The notes under the pieces are model-generated. The model ran no database searches and was not told the origin of the DNA. It saw only the letters and a program-made list of their open reading frames with translations. A stretch of DNA of 64,000 nucleotides from Tidjanibacter sp. (GTDB lineage: Bacteria; Bacteroidota; Bacteroidia; Bacteroidales; Rikenellaceae): positions 1-64,000 of the forward strand of contig JAFTUI010000023.1 of assembly GCA_017466345.1 (NCBI GenBank), written 5' to 3'. Position 1 is the stretch's first letter; each line of letters starts with the position of its first letter. Positions 8,476 through 17,165 of this stretch are shown here, one piece after another. A program made the position numbers and the translations under genes.

Positions 8476-10839
8476 ATGAAACAAACAATACTTCAAAAAC
8501 TGCTCTGCGGAGCAGTGGCAGCACTCACACTGGCGGGCTGCACCCCACGTCAAAGCGCATCGGTAAGCAACTACGATGTCATACCTCAGCCTCAGCAGGT
8601 TACGCTCATTGCTGAGCAGGCACCCTTTGTACTCGACAAGGCTACTCAGGTCTTCTATGCACCCGAAGTGGAGCCAAGGGATGCGGAGTTCTTGGTGGAG
8701 TACATCGCCGAGTCTACATCCATACGTCTCTCCCACCCCACCCCTCTCGGCACCGTCAGCGAGGAGTCCTCGGAGCCCGCAATAGTGCTCAGTATTGAGG
8801 AGAACGCCTCGCAGCCCGAAGGTTACACCCTTAGCGTAGGCAGCAGTGGTGTGCGCATCGTGGGCGGCTCGGCAGATGGTCTATTCTATGGTATTCAGAC
8901 TCTGCGCAAGGCGTTGCCCGTTGGCAAATTTGGCTCGGTGGAACTTTCAGCAGTGGAGATTGCAGACTCGCCCCGTTTTGGCTACCGAGGTATGCATCTC
9001 GACATCGCACGTCACTTCCAAGACATCGACTTTGTCAAAAAGTACATAGACCTACTCGCACTGCACAACATCAACACCTTCCATTGGCACTTGGTAGATG
9101 ACCAGGGTTGGAGGGTAGAGATAAAGAAGTACCCCCTGCTGACCTCAATCAGCACCACACGCAAAGAGACCGTCATTGGTCGCAACAGCGGTGTGTGGGA
9201 TGGCAAGCCCTACGGCAAAGGGATGTATTACACACAAGAGGAGTTGCGCGAAGTGGTGGCCTACGCTGCCGAGCGACACATCAACATCATCCCCGAGATT
9301 GATATGCCTGGTCATATGGTAGCAGTACTCGCTGCCTATCCCGAACTCGGCTGTACGGGCGGTCCATACGATGTGTGGACTATTTGGGGCGTTTCGGAGG
9401 ACCTGCTCTGTGCAGGCAACGACAAGACCATAGAGTTCTGCAAGGACATCTTGGATGAGATTGTGGACATATTCCCCTACGAATACATCCACATTGGTGG
9501 TGACGAGTGTCCCAAAGTGCGCTGGGAGGCTTGTCCCAAATGCCAGGCTCGCATCGCTGCCGAAGGACTCCACAACACCACCGCAAAGTCGCCCGAAGAG
9601 GCTCTGCAAGGTTGGTTTATGCGACAAATGAGCGACCATCTGGCAACCTACGGCAAGAGCGTAGTAGCGTGGGATGAGGTGCTCGATGGCGACAACATAG
9701 GCGACAATATGGTCATTATGTCGTGGCGAGGCGAGGTTGGTGGCATAAAGGCTGCCAAGCAGAAGACTCCCGCCATAATGGTACCCAACAATGTCCTCTA
9801 CTTCGACTACTACCAAACCAAAGAGGTCGACAGGGAGCCCTTCGCAATTGGTGGCTACAACCCCATAGAAAAAGTCTACGCCTACGACCCCACAGCCAAC
9901 ATCCCCGCCGAATATCAGCAATATATCATAGGTGTGCAAGCCAACATCTGGACGGAGTATATCCACACCTCCGACCACGTTGAGCATATGGCTCTGCCCC
10001 GTATGTCGGCACTCGCAGAGGTGCAGTGGAGCAATCCCGAGCAGAAAGACTACGAGCGTTTCCTCTGTCGCCTGCAACCTATGCTCGATCTTTACAGGGC
10101 TTTGGACTACAACTACGCTCCCTACGTCTTGGATGTGGTGGCAGACCTGCAACCCGCCGAGGGCGAGCGAGCACTGAGGGCAACGCTCTCCACCCTCGAT
10201 GGCGCACCTATCTACTACACTTTGGATGGCACTGCACCCACTGCAAAGTCGGAACGCTACACCTCCGAGGGCGTTACAATCAGCAATTCGAGCATACTCT
10301 CTGCCTCGGCATTACGCCACGGACGTATGAGTCAGCCTATGGAGGTGGAGGTGGAATTCTCTCGCTCAACGCTCTGTCCCATAACACTCCTTACCCATCC
10401 TGCTCCCAACTACACATTTGGCGGAGCGACTACGCTTGTAGACGGTATGGTGGGTAACAAAAACTACCGTACAGGTCGCTGGCTCGGCTTCTACGACACC
10501 CCTTGTGTTGCCATCATAGACCTCGTGGAGCCACAGCAGACCAGCCAAGTGAAGTTCAACGTCTGTGTAAACAAAGATGATGGTTGTATGGATGCTCGCG
10601 GTGTGAAGGTGTGGCTCTCAAACGACAACAACGAGTGGCAGTTGGTAGCCAGCGAGGAGTATGCACCAATGACTCTCGAAGATGACCACGGACTCTATCA
10701 TCACACCATCGGTTACGAGCCCACCGAGGCTCGTTACATAAAGGTGGAGATTGCCTGCGAGCACAGCATACCCGCTTGGCACGCATTCTTCCCCGGAGCA
10801 CCGGGCTTCCTCTTCGTAGATGAGATTGCGGTGGAGTAA
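8476..10839 (+). CDS. GH20 beta-N-acetylhexosaminidase lipoprotein
   Basis: From ATG 8476 the protein is 787 residues, with a lipobox LAGC (C22). A GH20b-like domain (about 35-165) precedes the GH20 barrel: RGMHLDIARHF, FHWHLVDDQGWR, IIPEIDMPGH, and HIGGDECPKVRW with the catalytic Asp343-Glu344 pair. After the barrel come a chitobiase-C-like/Fn3 segment (about 570-630, LDGTAPTAKSERY) and a discoidin-like F5/8 domain at the end. It removes terminal beta-GlcNAc or GalNAc outside the cytoplasm. Its own promoter (8440) makes it a separate unit facing the NagX gene, with a shared terminator between them. It is the only classical glycosidase in the locus. Confidence 0.93.
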   Translation: MKQTILQKLLCGAVAALTLAGCTPRQSASVSNYDVIPQPQQVTLIAEQAPFVLDKATQVFYAPEVEPRDAEFLVEYIAESTSIRLSHPTPLGTVSEESSEPAIVLSIEENASQPEGYTLSVGSSGVRIVGGSADGLFYGIQTLRKALPVGKFGSVELSAVEIADSPRFGYRGMHLDIARHFQDIDFVKKYIDLLALHNINTFHWHLVDDQGWRVEIKKYPLLTSISTTRKETVIGRNSGVWDGKPYGKGMYYTQEELREVVAYAAERHINIIPEIDMPGHMVAVLAAYPELGCTGGPYDVWTIWGVSEDLLCAGNDKTIEFCKDILDEIVDIFPYEYIHIGGDECPKVRWEACPKCQARIAAEGLHNTTAKSPEEALQGWFMRQMSDHLATYGKSVVAWDEVLDGDNIGDNMVIMSWRGEVGGIKAAKQKTPAIMVPNNVLYFDYYQTKEVDREPFAIGGYNPIEKVYAYDPTANIPAEYQQYIIGVQANIWTEYIHTSDHVEHMALPRMSALAEVQWSNPEQKDYERFLCRLQPMLDLYRALDYNYAPYVLDVVADLQPAEGERALRATLSTLDGAPIYYTLDGTAPTAKSERYTSEGVTISNSSILSASALRHGRMSQPMEVEVEFSRSTLCPITLLTHPAPNYTFGGATTLVDGMVGNKNYRTGRWLGFYDTPCVAIIDLVEPQQTSQVKFNVCVNKDDGCMDARGVKVWLSNDNNEWQLVASEEYAPMTLEDDHGLYHHTIGYEPTEARYIKVEIACEHSIPAWHAFFPGAPGFLFVDEIAVE

Positions 10840-10860
10840 CCTCGCAACAATATCGGTACA

Positions 10861-10899
10861 AAAAAATCGGGATTTCAACTATTGAAATCCCGATTTTTT
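10861..10899. terminator. Bidirectional terminator, hexosaminidase / NagX-like
   Basis: A perfect 18-bp stem (10861-10878 with 10882-10899) and a CTA loop has six A and six T at its ends, so it can end transcription from both converging genes. Confidence 0.9.
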
Positions 10900-10911
10900 A
10901 TGCCGTTTTGT

Positions 10912-12342
10912 TTATGTTCGCCAGAACCATTTTAGGCGTGTGGTCAGCATTGTTATCAATACCGTCAGTGCCGTCAGCACCACTCCGTGCAGTGCTCCCA
11001 ACCAAGGCGAGCCATAAAGGGGAGCGAGCAAAGCCACACCTCCCGTAATGTTAAGCAACGGATAGACCAACAAGTCACACGCAACGTATGCCACCATAGG
11101 GTTTTGTCCGCTCTGCCACAAGAAAGCCGTAGCCTTACGGCAGCCGAAGTAGTCCACCGTTACGCTCAGTGCCACAAGTGCCGACACAGCCAAGCCTGCC
11201 GTAGTAAAGAGGTAGCCGAGTGTTGCGGGGTCTTTCTTAACGCCTCCCTGCAAGGGCTCTGCCATAATTCCCAACGCAAGCAATACAGCCGCAATCAGTG
11301 TCAGCCTACGCCACAGAGTACCCATAGAGCCGTCTATCCTACTTGCAGCCACCCACATCACAAGCAGCGATGCCGTGGCCACAACAGCCCAAAGGGCTAT
11401 CTCGTGATTTTGCACCGTGCCAAGCGTACCGACAACAAGTGCCACAGCTGCCACAGCCAAGAGGGTTGCCCAGCGGTGGTTTTTGTCGTTATGTGAGGTT
11501 TGGTTTTCGGCACTCTTCATTGACTCTCGCAACATCTCCCCCGCCTCTATTGCAGGTAGCAGAATGAGCAGGTAGCGCATATAGTCAAATCTCAGCAGCC
11601 ACCACAAGGGCGAGTAGTGCAATGCGCTCTGAGCCCACGAGCCCTCCACATCGCCACCTATCACCAATAGTGCAAGCATACCAAAGAGCACCATACGCAC
11701 CCAGCGTCCCCTACCTTGCAAACACTTTGCCGAAGTAGCCACATAGACCACACCTGCAAAGAGAGCCACATTGGAGAGGATGAGGATGATGATATTGCTA
11801 AAATCGGGCGAGAAGGTACGCCCACCTGCATAGGAGGTAGTGAGCAGCATAGCCACTGCCACACCGTATGCCGCAACCTTTATAGCCACACGCCCCCACA
11901 TTGGCACCCTCTCGAAGCGCATAAACATCGGAAAGAGCACAGCAAATGCGCCCATAGCCAGTAGCCAACTGCGCAAATCCTGAGGTGCGGAGAGGACATA
12001 GGGGTAGAAGTGTTGGATAAAAATGGCAAAAAAGGCGAGTTGCAGCCACCTAAGCACCACATCCAAAACAACACGCCACACTCTCTCGCCACGCTCCAAG
12101 CGCGAGCCCAACGAAAAGGGCAGTGCCGCACCCATAGCGAACAAGAAGAAGGGGAAGACCAAATCCACCCACGTCAGACCCGAGATTTCGGGCATATAGG
12201 CGTGAGTTGGGGGTGGTGTTTGGGCGTGGTACATCCATTCGGGAAGTATACCTGCCACCACCGTAGCCGAGAGCACCATTGTAATTATGGCGTAGCCCCT
12301 CAGCGCATCTAATGCGTATGCTCTTTGGCGTGTAGGTTTCAT
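10912..12342 (-). CDS. NagX-like membrane acyltransferase (DUF5009/HGSNAT-related)
   Basis: The protein has about 476 residues from ATG 12342; a TTG five codons upstream is unlikely. It begins RQRAYALDALRGYAIITMV, the start typical of the acyltransferase-3-like/HGSNAT group, and has WVDLVFPFFLFAMGAALPFSLG and about 10-12 membrane helices. Human HGSNAT transfers acetyl across the membrane to glucosamine in heparan sulfate; bacterial NagX is found in GlcNAc-use loci. Here it ends the main operon, 24 bases after the phosphoesterase. It probably acetylates or transports an amino sugar at the inner membrane, but that is inferred from context. Confidence 0.8.
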   Translation of the reverse strand: MKPTRQRAYALDALRGYAIITMVLSATVVAGILPEWMYHAQTPPPTHAYMPEISGLTWVDLVFPFFLFAMGAALPFSLGSRLERGERVWRVVLDVVLRWLQLAFFAIFIQHFYPYVLSAPQDLRSWLLAMGAFAVLFPMFMRFERVPMWGRVAIKVAAYGVAVAMLLTTSYAGGRTFSPDFSNIIILILSNVALFAGVVYVATSAKCLQGRGRWVRMVLFGMLALLVIGGDVEGSWAQSALHYSPLWWLLRFDYMRYLLILLPAIEAGEMLRESMKSAENQTSHNDKNHRWATLLAVAAVALVVGTLGTVQNHEIALWAVVATASLLVMWVAASRIDGSMGTLWRRLTLIAAVLLALGIMAEPLQGGVKKDPATLGYLFTTAGLAVSALVALSVTVDYFGCRKATAFLWQSGQNPMVAYVACDLLVYPLLNITGGVALLAPLYGSPWLGALHGVVLTALTVLITMLTTRLKWFWRT

Positions 12343-12366
12343 AATTGTCACTCGCAAAACAGTTTC

Positions 12367-13803
12367 TTATTCCAATTCGGCGGTATAGGTGCGACCGAAG
12401 CGGTCGGTTGCCCTAACCTCCAACTTAGCATTGGGATTTTGGGGCTCAGCACAGAAGAGGTGCGAAGTGGGCACAGGGGAGATCCACGAATAGACCACCT
12501 TCTCCTTGTCGGAGCAGAGTTCGTATGCCGCCCTATCGTGCCCCTCGAAGCGAGTCATATCGGCAGTTTTCACACCGTCTTCGTAGAGTTCCACACTCCA
12601 CGCGCTATCCCAATTCCACACATTTGCCACCACCGCTGCGGGTTGGTCGCTCTTGCTACCTGGTTTATAGGCTCGCAGTTGGTACTCCTTGTCGTAGCCC
12701 GAGGATTTGTAGTACCAACTAACATCGGTACCATCCACCTCGTAGACACCATATCCCATAGGGGTTCCGTCTAAGCAGATGTCGCCCCTCCACCAAGTGC
12801 CACACACCGAGCCCGTATTGTGTTCCATAGGACCCTCTGCGTGTTCGATATTGAGGTTGAAGTGCATATGTCCAGAGATGATATGGCTCTTTGGGTACTC
12901 TTTCAGGAGGTTGAAGAGTGCTCCGGCATTCATCGTCTGGTCGGCAAGCGCATAGCCCGTATACTCGAAGGGCACCTGATTGGGTGTGAGTCGTGCAGGA
13001 ATATGCTGAACGATAACGACCAGCGCATCTTTGGGCACATAGCTCAAATCGCGCTCCAACCACTCCAACAGAGCCTCCGTATAGTATCCCATATAGAAAT
13101 ACTCCCTACCAACATAGAAATTGTTGTTCAGGAAGACGTAGTGCGCCTTACCCCTATTCATTGAGTAGTAGTTGGGGGCAAATATCTTCTCGAAGGTCTT
13201 GTAGGAGGTCTCGAAGCACTTACCGTGGTAGTCCATATCGTGGTTGCCAAGTATGCGCCAAACGGGAATGCCTGCGCCATCGGCAACCTCCAAATAGAAG
13301 GGATAGAGCCACGGAGAGTCGCCCACAATATCGCCACAATCCACGCTAAACGAGTCGCCACTCACGCTCTCGGCAAGTTGTCGCATATCCTCAGCAATGG
13401 TGGCATAGCGTGCAATGTCCTCTTTGGAGGTTACCTGCACGTCTGCCGTAGCAAAGAAGGTGTGTTTGGTGTCGTCATTGGGGTTTCGGGTAAGTGTGAA
13501 GTTATACTCCCTCACAGCCTCATCCACAGGCAGAAAGAATTGGGGGATACTTCCCTTGTTCTCCACCAAGTAGCCCGCAGGGGTGGAGATGTAGATGTGG
13601 CGAGCACGCCCATCCAACTCCATAGTGTAGTTGCCCTCGCTGTCGGTCTGGGCAAAGTTGTAACCATCGGTCACCACCACACCCTCTATGCCCGCACCCT
13701 CTGCCGAGCGCACCGAGCCACCCACAATAGCCGCAAAGCCCACCATAAGGGAGCTCGCAATCATCGCCACAGTGAGCACAATCACTTTAATAGATTGTTT
13801 CAT
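12367..13803 (-). CDS. Calcineurin-type metallophosphoesterase with N-terminal Ig-like domain
   Basis: A signal peptide (to about residue 25, no lipobox) is followed by a carboxypeptidase-regulatory-like domain (IVGGSVRSAEGAGIEGVVVTDGYNFAQT DSEGNY region) and a calcineurin fold: FFATADVQV, VDCGDIVGDS, ILGNHDMDYHG, VVIVQHIPA, and HIISGHMHFN. The metal-binding D/GD/GNHD/H/GHMH set is complete. A C-terminal beta domain (from about 360) matches the calcineurin-like C-terminal extension. It should hydrolyse a phosphomonoester or phosphodiester outside the cytoplasm. Its stop and the start of the preceding GHL10-like gene's stop are nearly abutting (1 base), showing tight operon coupling. A phosphate-bearing glycan would explain both this enzyme and the NAGPA-like one. 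Confidence 0.85.
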   Translation of the reverse strand: MKQSIKVIVLTVAMIASSLMVGFAAIVGGSVRSAEGAGIEGVVVTDGYNFAQTDSEGNYTMELDGRARHIYISTPAGYLVENKGSIPQFFLPVDEAVREYNFTLTRNPNDDTKHTFFATADVQVTSKEDIARYATIAEDMRQLAESVSGDSFSVDCGDIVGDSPWLYPFYLEVADGAGIPVWRILGNHDMDYHGKCFETSYKTFEKIFAPNYYSMNRGKAHYVFLNNNFYVGREYFYMGYYTEALLEWLERDLSYVPKDALVVIVQHIPARLTPNQVPFEYTGYALADQTMNAGALFNLLKEYPKSHIISGHMHFNLNIEHAEGPMEHNTGSVCGTWWRGDICLDGTPMGYGVYEVDGTDVSWYYKSSGYDKEYQLRAYKPGSKSDQPAAVVANVWNWDSAWSVELYEDGVKTADMTRFEGHDRAAYELCSDKEKVVYSWISPVPTSHLFCAEPQNPNAKLEVRATDRFGRTYTAELE

Positions 13804-13804
13804 A

Positions 13805-15283
13805 CTACTTGTTAGCCTTTATGTAGTTGTCGATACCTTTTTTCAGGGCATTCCAATAGTTATACATCTTGACGTGAATCAAGTCGAAGCAGAAGTAGCC
13901 ATCGCAAGCGTTGATAGCCGCATCGACAGTCTGTGTAACCTGGGCGGACTTGCCACCATCGGGCCAACCGGTTGGGTTGCCAATGTCGGGACCACCTGCC
14001 ACCAAGCAATCGCCCATAACCTTCTCGTGAGCCAACTTGCAGAAGCCCTGCACGCTCCACTCGCCGGCACCATAGATGCTCGAAGTGGAGGCATAGGCAC
14101 CAATCAGCAGCACATCCAAGTGGTCGGCGTAGCCGTAGTCCTTATAGCCCAGCGTAGCCCAAGGATAGTGGCTGCTTACGGCATAGTTTGGCGAAGCCCA
14201 GTTAACGCCCATATCGTAGTAGCTCGAATACCAACCACCAACGTAGGCACCAAACGAAATATCGGAGTTCACGCTCCTTACTGCCGCCTCAGCCTCAACG
14301 ATGAAGTCGTGGATGGTCTTGGCGCGGAATTCGAGCCACATCTTGAAGTGCTTACCCTGAGTGTAGGTCCACTTATTCTCTTCGTTGAGCGATGCGGTCA
14401 GAATGTCGCCGGGGAAGTTCTCCACCTCGGAGCCGATATACTCCTCGAATTTCTGGCGCGAGATGTCCGAAAAGTCGCAGTACATATCATCGTAGCGGCA
14501 ACGGTCGAGGATGATACCGTCCAAATCCTCGTAGGCTGCCAAATCTTTGAGCAGGTTGCACAAGAACTCCACCACCTCGTCATTGGCAGGATTGAGGAAC
14601 TTGGTACCGTATGCCGAGAGGTCCATCATACTCTGCATACCTGTGGGAGTATTGAGGACAGTTACCCAATCGTGCTTGCTACTATCGCGATAGACCATAC
14701 CCTGCGCCTCCAAACCATAGAGACTATCGTTACCACAAGCCATAGTGTTGAAACCTGCGTGCACCTTCAAACCAACCTCGTGACCAGCGTCAATAAAGGC
14801 TTGCAGGTAGTCCCACGTTGCGGTGCGCTCCTCCCAATGAAGACCGCCACTCCACGAGGAGAGTTTTTTGACTTGCTCGATGTGGGTAGTTTGGAAAAGC
14901 ACATCGCCCATTGTGGGGCGAATGTCCACAATGATGTCGGTAAAGCCTGTCTCGGCAACCCTTGCCAAGTCGGCAGCAATCTGCTCTTGGTCGTTGGCGT
15001 AGTCCTCGAAGTTGGCAGCTGCATCTATCCACAAGAAACGAGGTTTGAGATCTGCGGGATCTACGGGGGTATCCGTATTGTCGCCATCATCGGGATTTTC
15101 GGTGTTGCCACCACCGGGATTCTCGGTGTTGCCACCCTCATCGGGGTTTTCGGTGTTACCGCCACCCGAACCTTCGCCCCACTCCCATTCGGGAACATAG
15201 GGCTCCTCTTCGGTGCAGGAGGTGGTTGCAAACGCAACCACTCCCACAGCCAAAAGCATCAGTATCGTTTTGTTGAACTTCAT
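13805..15283 (-). CDS. GHL10-like glycoside hydrolase lipoprotein with GGNTENP linker
   Basis: The start is ATG 15283 (MKFNKTILML), since upstream codons overlap the previous gene. The signal ends at TTSC. A low-complexity linker at about residues 35-70 repeats GGNTENP units and spaces the catalytic domain from the membrane. The domain (RFLWIDAAANFEDY, GFTDIIVDIRPTMGDVLF, LNPANDEVVEF, DGIILDRCRYDD) is paralogous to the 2557-3867 protein. Likely a surface or periplasmic glycan-cutting enzyme. It lies 28 bases after the surface-lipoprotein gene in the SusC/D operon. The pair of paralogs in one locus suggests two linkages or two steps on the same substrate. Confidence 0.78.
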   Translation of the reverse strand: MKFNKTILMLLAVGVVAFATTSCTEEEPYVPEWEWGEGSGGGNTENPDEGGNTENPGGGNTENPDDGDNTDTPVDPADLKPRFLWIDAAANFEDYANDQEQIAADLARVAETGFTDIIVDIRPTMGDVLFQTTHIEQVKKLSSWSGGLHWEERTATWDYLQAFIDAGHEVGLKVHAGFNTMACGNDSLYGLEAQGMVYRDSSKHDWVTVLNTPTGMQSMMDLSAYGTKFLNPANDEVVEFLCNLLKDLAAYEDLDGIILDRCRYDDMYCDFSDISRQKFEEYIGSEVENFPGDILTASLNEENKWTYTQGKHFKMWLEFRAKTIHDFIVEAEAAVRSVNSDISFGAYVGGWYSSYYDMGVNWASPNYAVSSHYPWATLGYKDYGYADHLDVLLIGAYASTSSIYGAGEWSVQGFCKLAHEKVMGDCLVAGGPDIGNPTGWPDGGKSAQVTQTVDAAINACDGYFCFDLIHVKMYNYWNALKKGIDNYIKANK

Positions 15284-15311
15284 ACTTTTCTTTGATTTGT
15301 CAATCTTACAA

Positions 15312-17126
15312 TTATTCGCCTTCGGTGCCACTCTCAGCGCCCTCGGAGCCTTCGCCCTCGGCACCCTCTTCCTCCTCTACGGTGTCATCGATACAGTCTA
15401 CCTGGTATGCAACAATCCAACGGTTGTTGTTGTCGATACAATACAGGTGCATATAGTAGCCATCGGTCGAAGGTACGAGGATAACATCGCCCGTAGGAGC
15501 CACGCCACCACCTGTGCCACCACCTTGCTTAAAGAAAGAGTCGGGCTCAACGTGAATTTTCAGTGCAGCAGTATCGTCTAATGAACCACTCATACCTGCC
15601 AAAGTGGTCATATCGTAGAGGTAGATGTGGGAGAATACCGCCCAATCAGGCCAAGCTCCCGCAGTATATAGTGCCACATAACGAGCGTTATTGAAGTGTT
15701 TTGCACTTATCGAACGGTTGATAGGTGGGTTCTCTCCAAGCGTAGTGTATGCGCCCAACAACTGCGAACAAGTAAAGGTTGTGCCATCCACAAGGTAGAG
15801 AATATTCTCGTCATAGACGCTCAACAGCAAACCATCCTCAATTCTTGTACCCAGAGGAGTGAATGCCAAAGGCGCGTTGCTAGGAAACCACCAATAATAC
15901 GCACCCCACTTCACAGGACCTACAAATCCAGTAATTGCCTGAATAGCAGGTTCGCTCACTACACCCTCGGTAATGTGCCAATAGATGATGTTGTTCTGAC
16001 CACCAACCCCTTCGACGCCCCAGAAGGGAGCCACGATGAGTGCATTGCCATCAACATCGCCCTGCATCTTGATTGCGCCACCGAGAGGATAGCCCGTGGT
16101 GTTGTCGTAGGAGAGGAGCAACTCGGGAGTAGCATCAATATCGGAGGTGCGCCAGATGCAGAAGGTTGCGTCTGTGTTGTTGCAGATGAGCAGGTTGCCC
16201 GCGTCATCGTTGCAAACATAGCCAGCCTCAACACCGCCCGAAAGCGTCATTGTCTTCTCCACCTTACCTGTGGTCTTGTTCAGCAAGAGGGGTGCATCGC
16301 CATTACCGGGGCATACTACCAAGTAGTCGTCAAGCACTGCGAGCGACTGGTTGTTGGTCTCAACGCAAGGAATACCGATTCCCTCCATCTCCAAGCACCA
16401 CAACTCTTCCTCGCTACCGGCAGCATAGCCATAAGGCACCTTCTTAGGAGTATTGTTCTGTGAAACAACAGTGTATGTCTGGGTGGTGCCATCGTGTGCG
16501 GTAACCACAATCTCTTTGAGGGTAGTGAGGTCCACACTCTCTAAGCCATCGAGCGAGCAAGTGGCGTGGGGCGAAAGGTCATACTTCACCGTGCACGCGC
16601 CAATCAGAGGCTCGGTAGCATCGGTATAGGAGATGTTGATGACCTTATTCTCCTTATCAAGAATGGTAATCAACTGAGAGCCTTCAACCTTAACACTCAA
16701 CGACACAATCTCTTTGTGCGAGAGTTTACGAATTTCGCCACGGATGACAATGTTGTGCTGCTCGCCACGACCATCGGTATAGAGAAACTCGTTCCTCTTT
16801 GTGAGGTCGAGCACTACCAAACCGGGCTCCAAGAAGCAGTTGTAGTCCATAGAAGCCTCAACACGCATCTGGGTAATATCGGTAATCTGGTCGTTGCTAG
16901 TCTCTGGGAAATAGTATGGGATAGGAATTACAATATCCTCTTCGAGCGAGGTTACATCGGTAGTAAATTTTGCCAATGCGTTTGTAGACAACGGACCTTT
17001 CAGGAAGGTGGCAGTCACGCTGTGAATACCAATAGATGTGGTCGTAGGAGGCACCTCGTAGGGTTCCTGGCACGCCACCATAGCCATTGCCACAAATGCT
17101 ACTAAAAGTTTTATATTCGTCTTCAT
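15312..17126 (-). CDS. SusE-position surface lipoprotein, DUF5018-like
   Basis: The signal ends in AMVAC (lipobox). Residues 20-270 hold beta-sandwich-like repeats, with internal phrases seen in DUF5018 proteins (VKVEGSQLITILDKENKVINISY, TLKEIVVTAHDGTTQTYTVV). From about 270 to 580 the sequence resembles the C-terminal half of the BACON lipoprotein (GYVCNDDAGNLLICNN versus YYVTTDDAGNLVMCNR). The last 22 residues are almost only Glu, Gly and Ser, an unusual acidic tail. It follows SusD by 39 bases, the place of glycan-binding SusE/F-type proteins. I infer surface glycan binding; the family name is from memory and not certain. Confidence 0.7.
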   Translation of the reverse strand: MKTNIKLLVAFVAMAMVACQEPYEVPPTTTSIGIHSVTATFLKGPLSTNALAKFTTDVTSLEEDIVIPIPYYFPETSNDQITDITQMRVEASMDYNCFLEPGLVVLDLTKRNEFLYTDGRGEQHNIVIRGEIRKLSHKEIVSLSVKVEGSQLITILDKENKVINISYTDATEPLIGACTVKYDLSPHATCSLDGLESVDLTTLKEIVVTAHDGTTQTYTVVSQNNTPKKVPYGYAAGSEEELWCLEMEGIGIPCVETNNQSLAVLDDYLVVCPGNGDAPLLLNKTTGKVEKTMTLSGGVEAGYVCNDDAGNLLICNNTDATFCIWRTSDIDATPELLLSYDNTTGYPLGGAIKMQGDVDGNALIVAPFWGVEGVGGQNNIIYWHITEGVVSEPAIQAITGFVGPVKWGAYYWWFPSNAPLAFTPLGTRIEDGLLLSVYDENILYLVDGTTFTCSQLLGAYTTLGENPPINRSISAKHFNNARYVALYTAGAWPDWAVFSHIYLYDMTTLAGMSGSLDDTAALKIHVEPDSFFKQGGGTGGGVAPTGDVILVPSTDGYYMHLYCIDNNNRWIVAYQVDCIDDTVEEEEGAEGEGSEGAESGTEGE

Positions 17127-17165
17127 TGTTCTTTCTCTTTATGCGTAATAATCACATACTTATAA

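Noticed and set aside
13688-15295. A 535-residue plus-strand open frame across the phosphoesterase and GHL10-like genes
   Set aside because: Antisense shadow of two recognised genes; crosses their boundary and has no family pattern.
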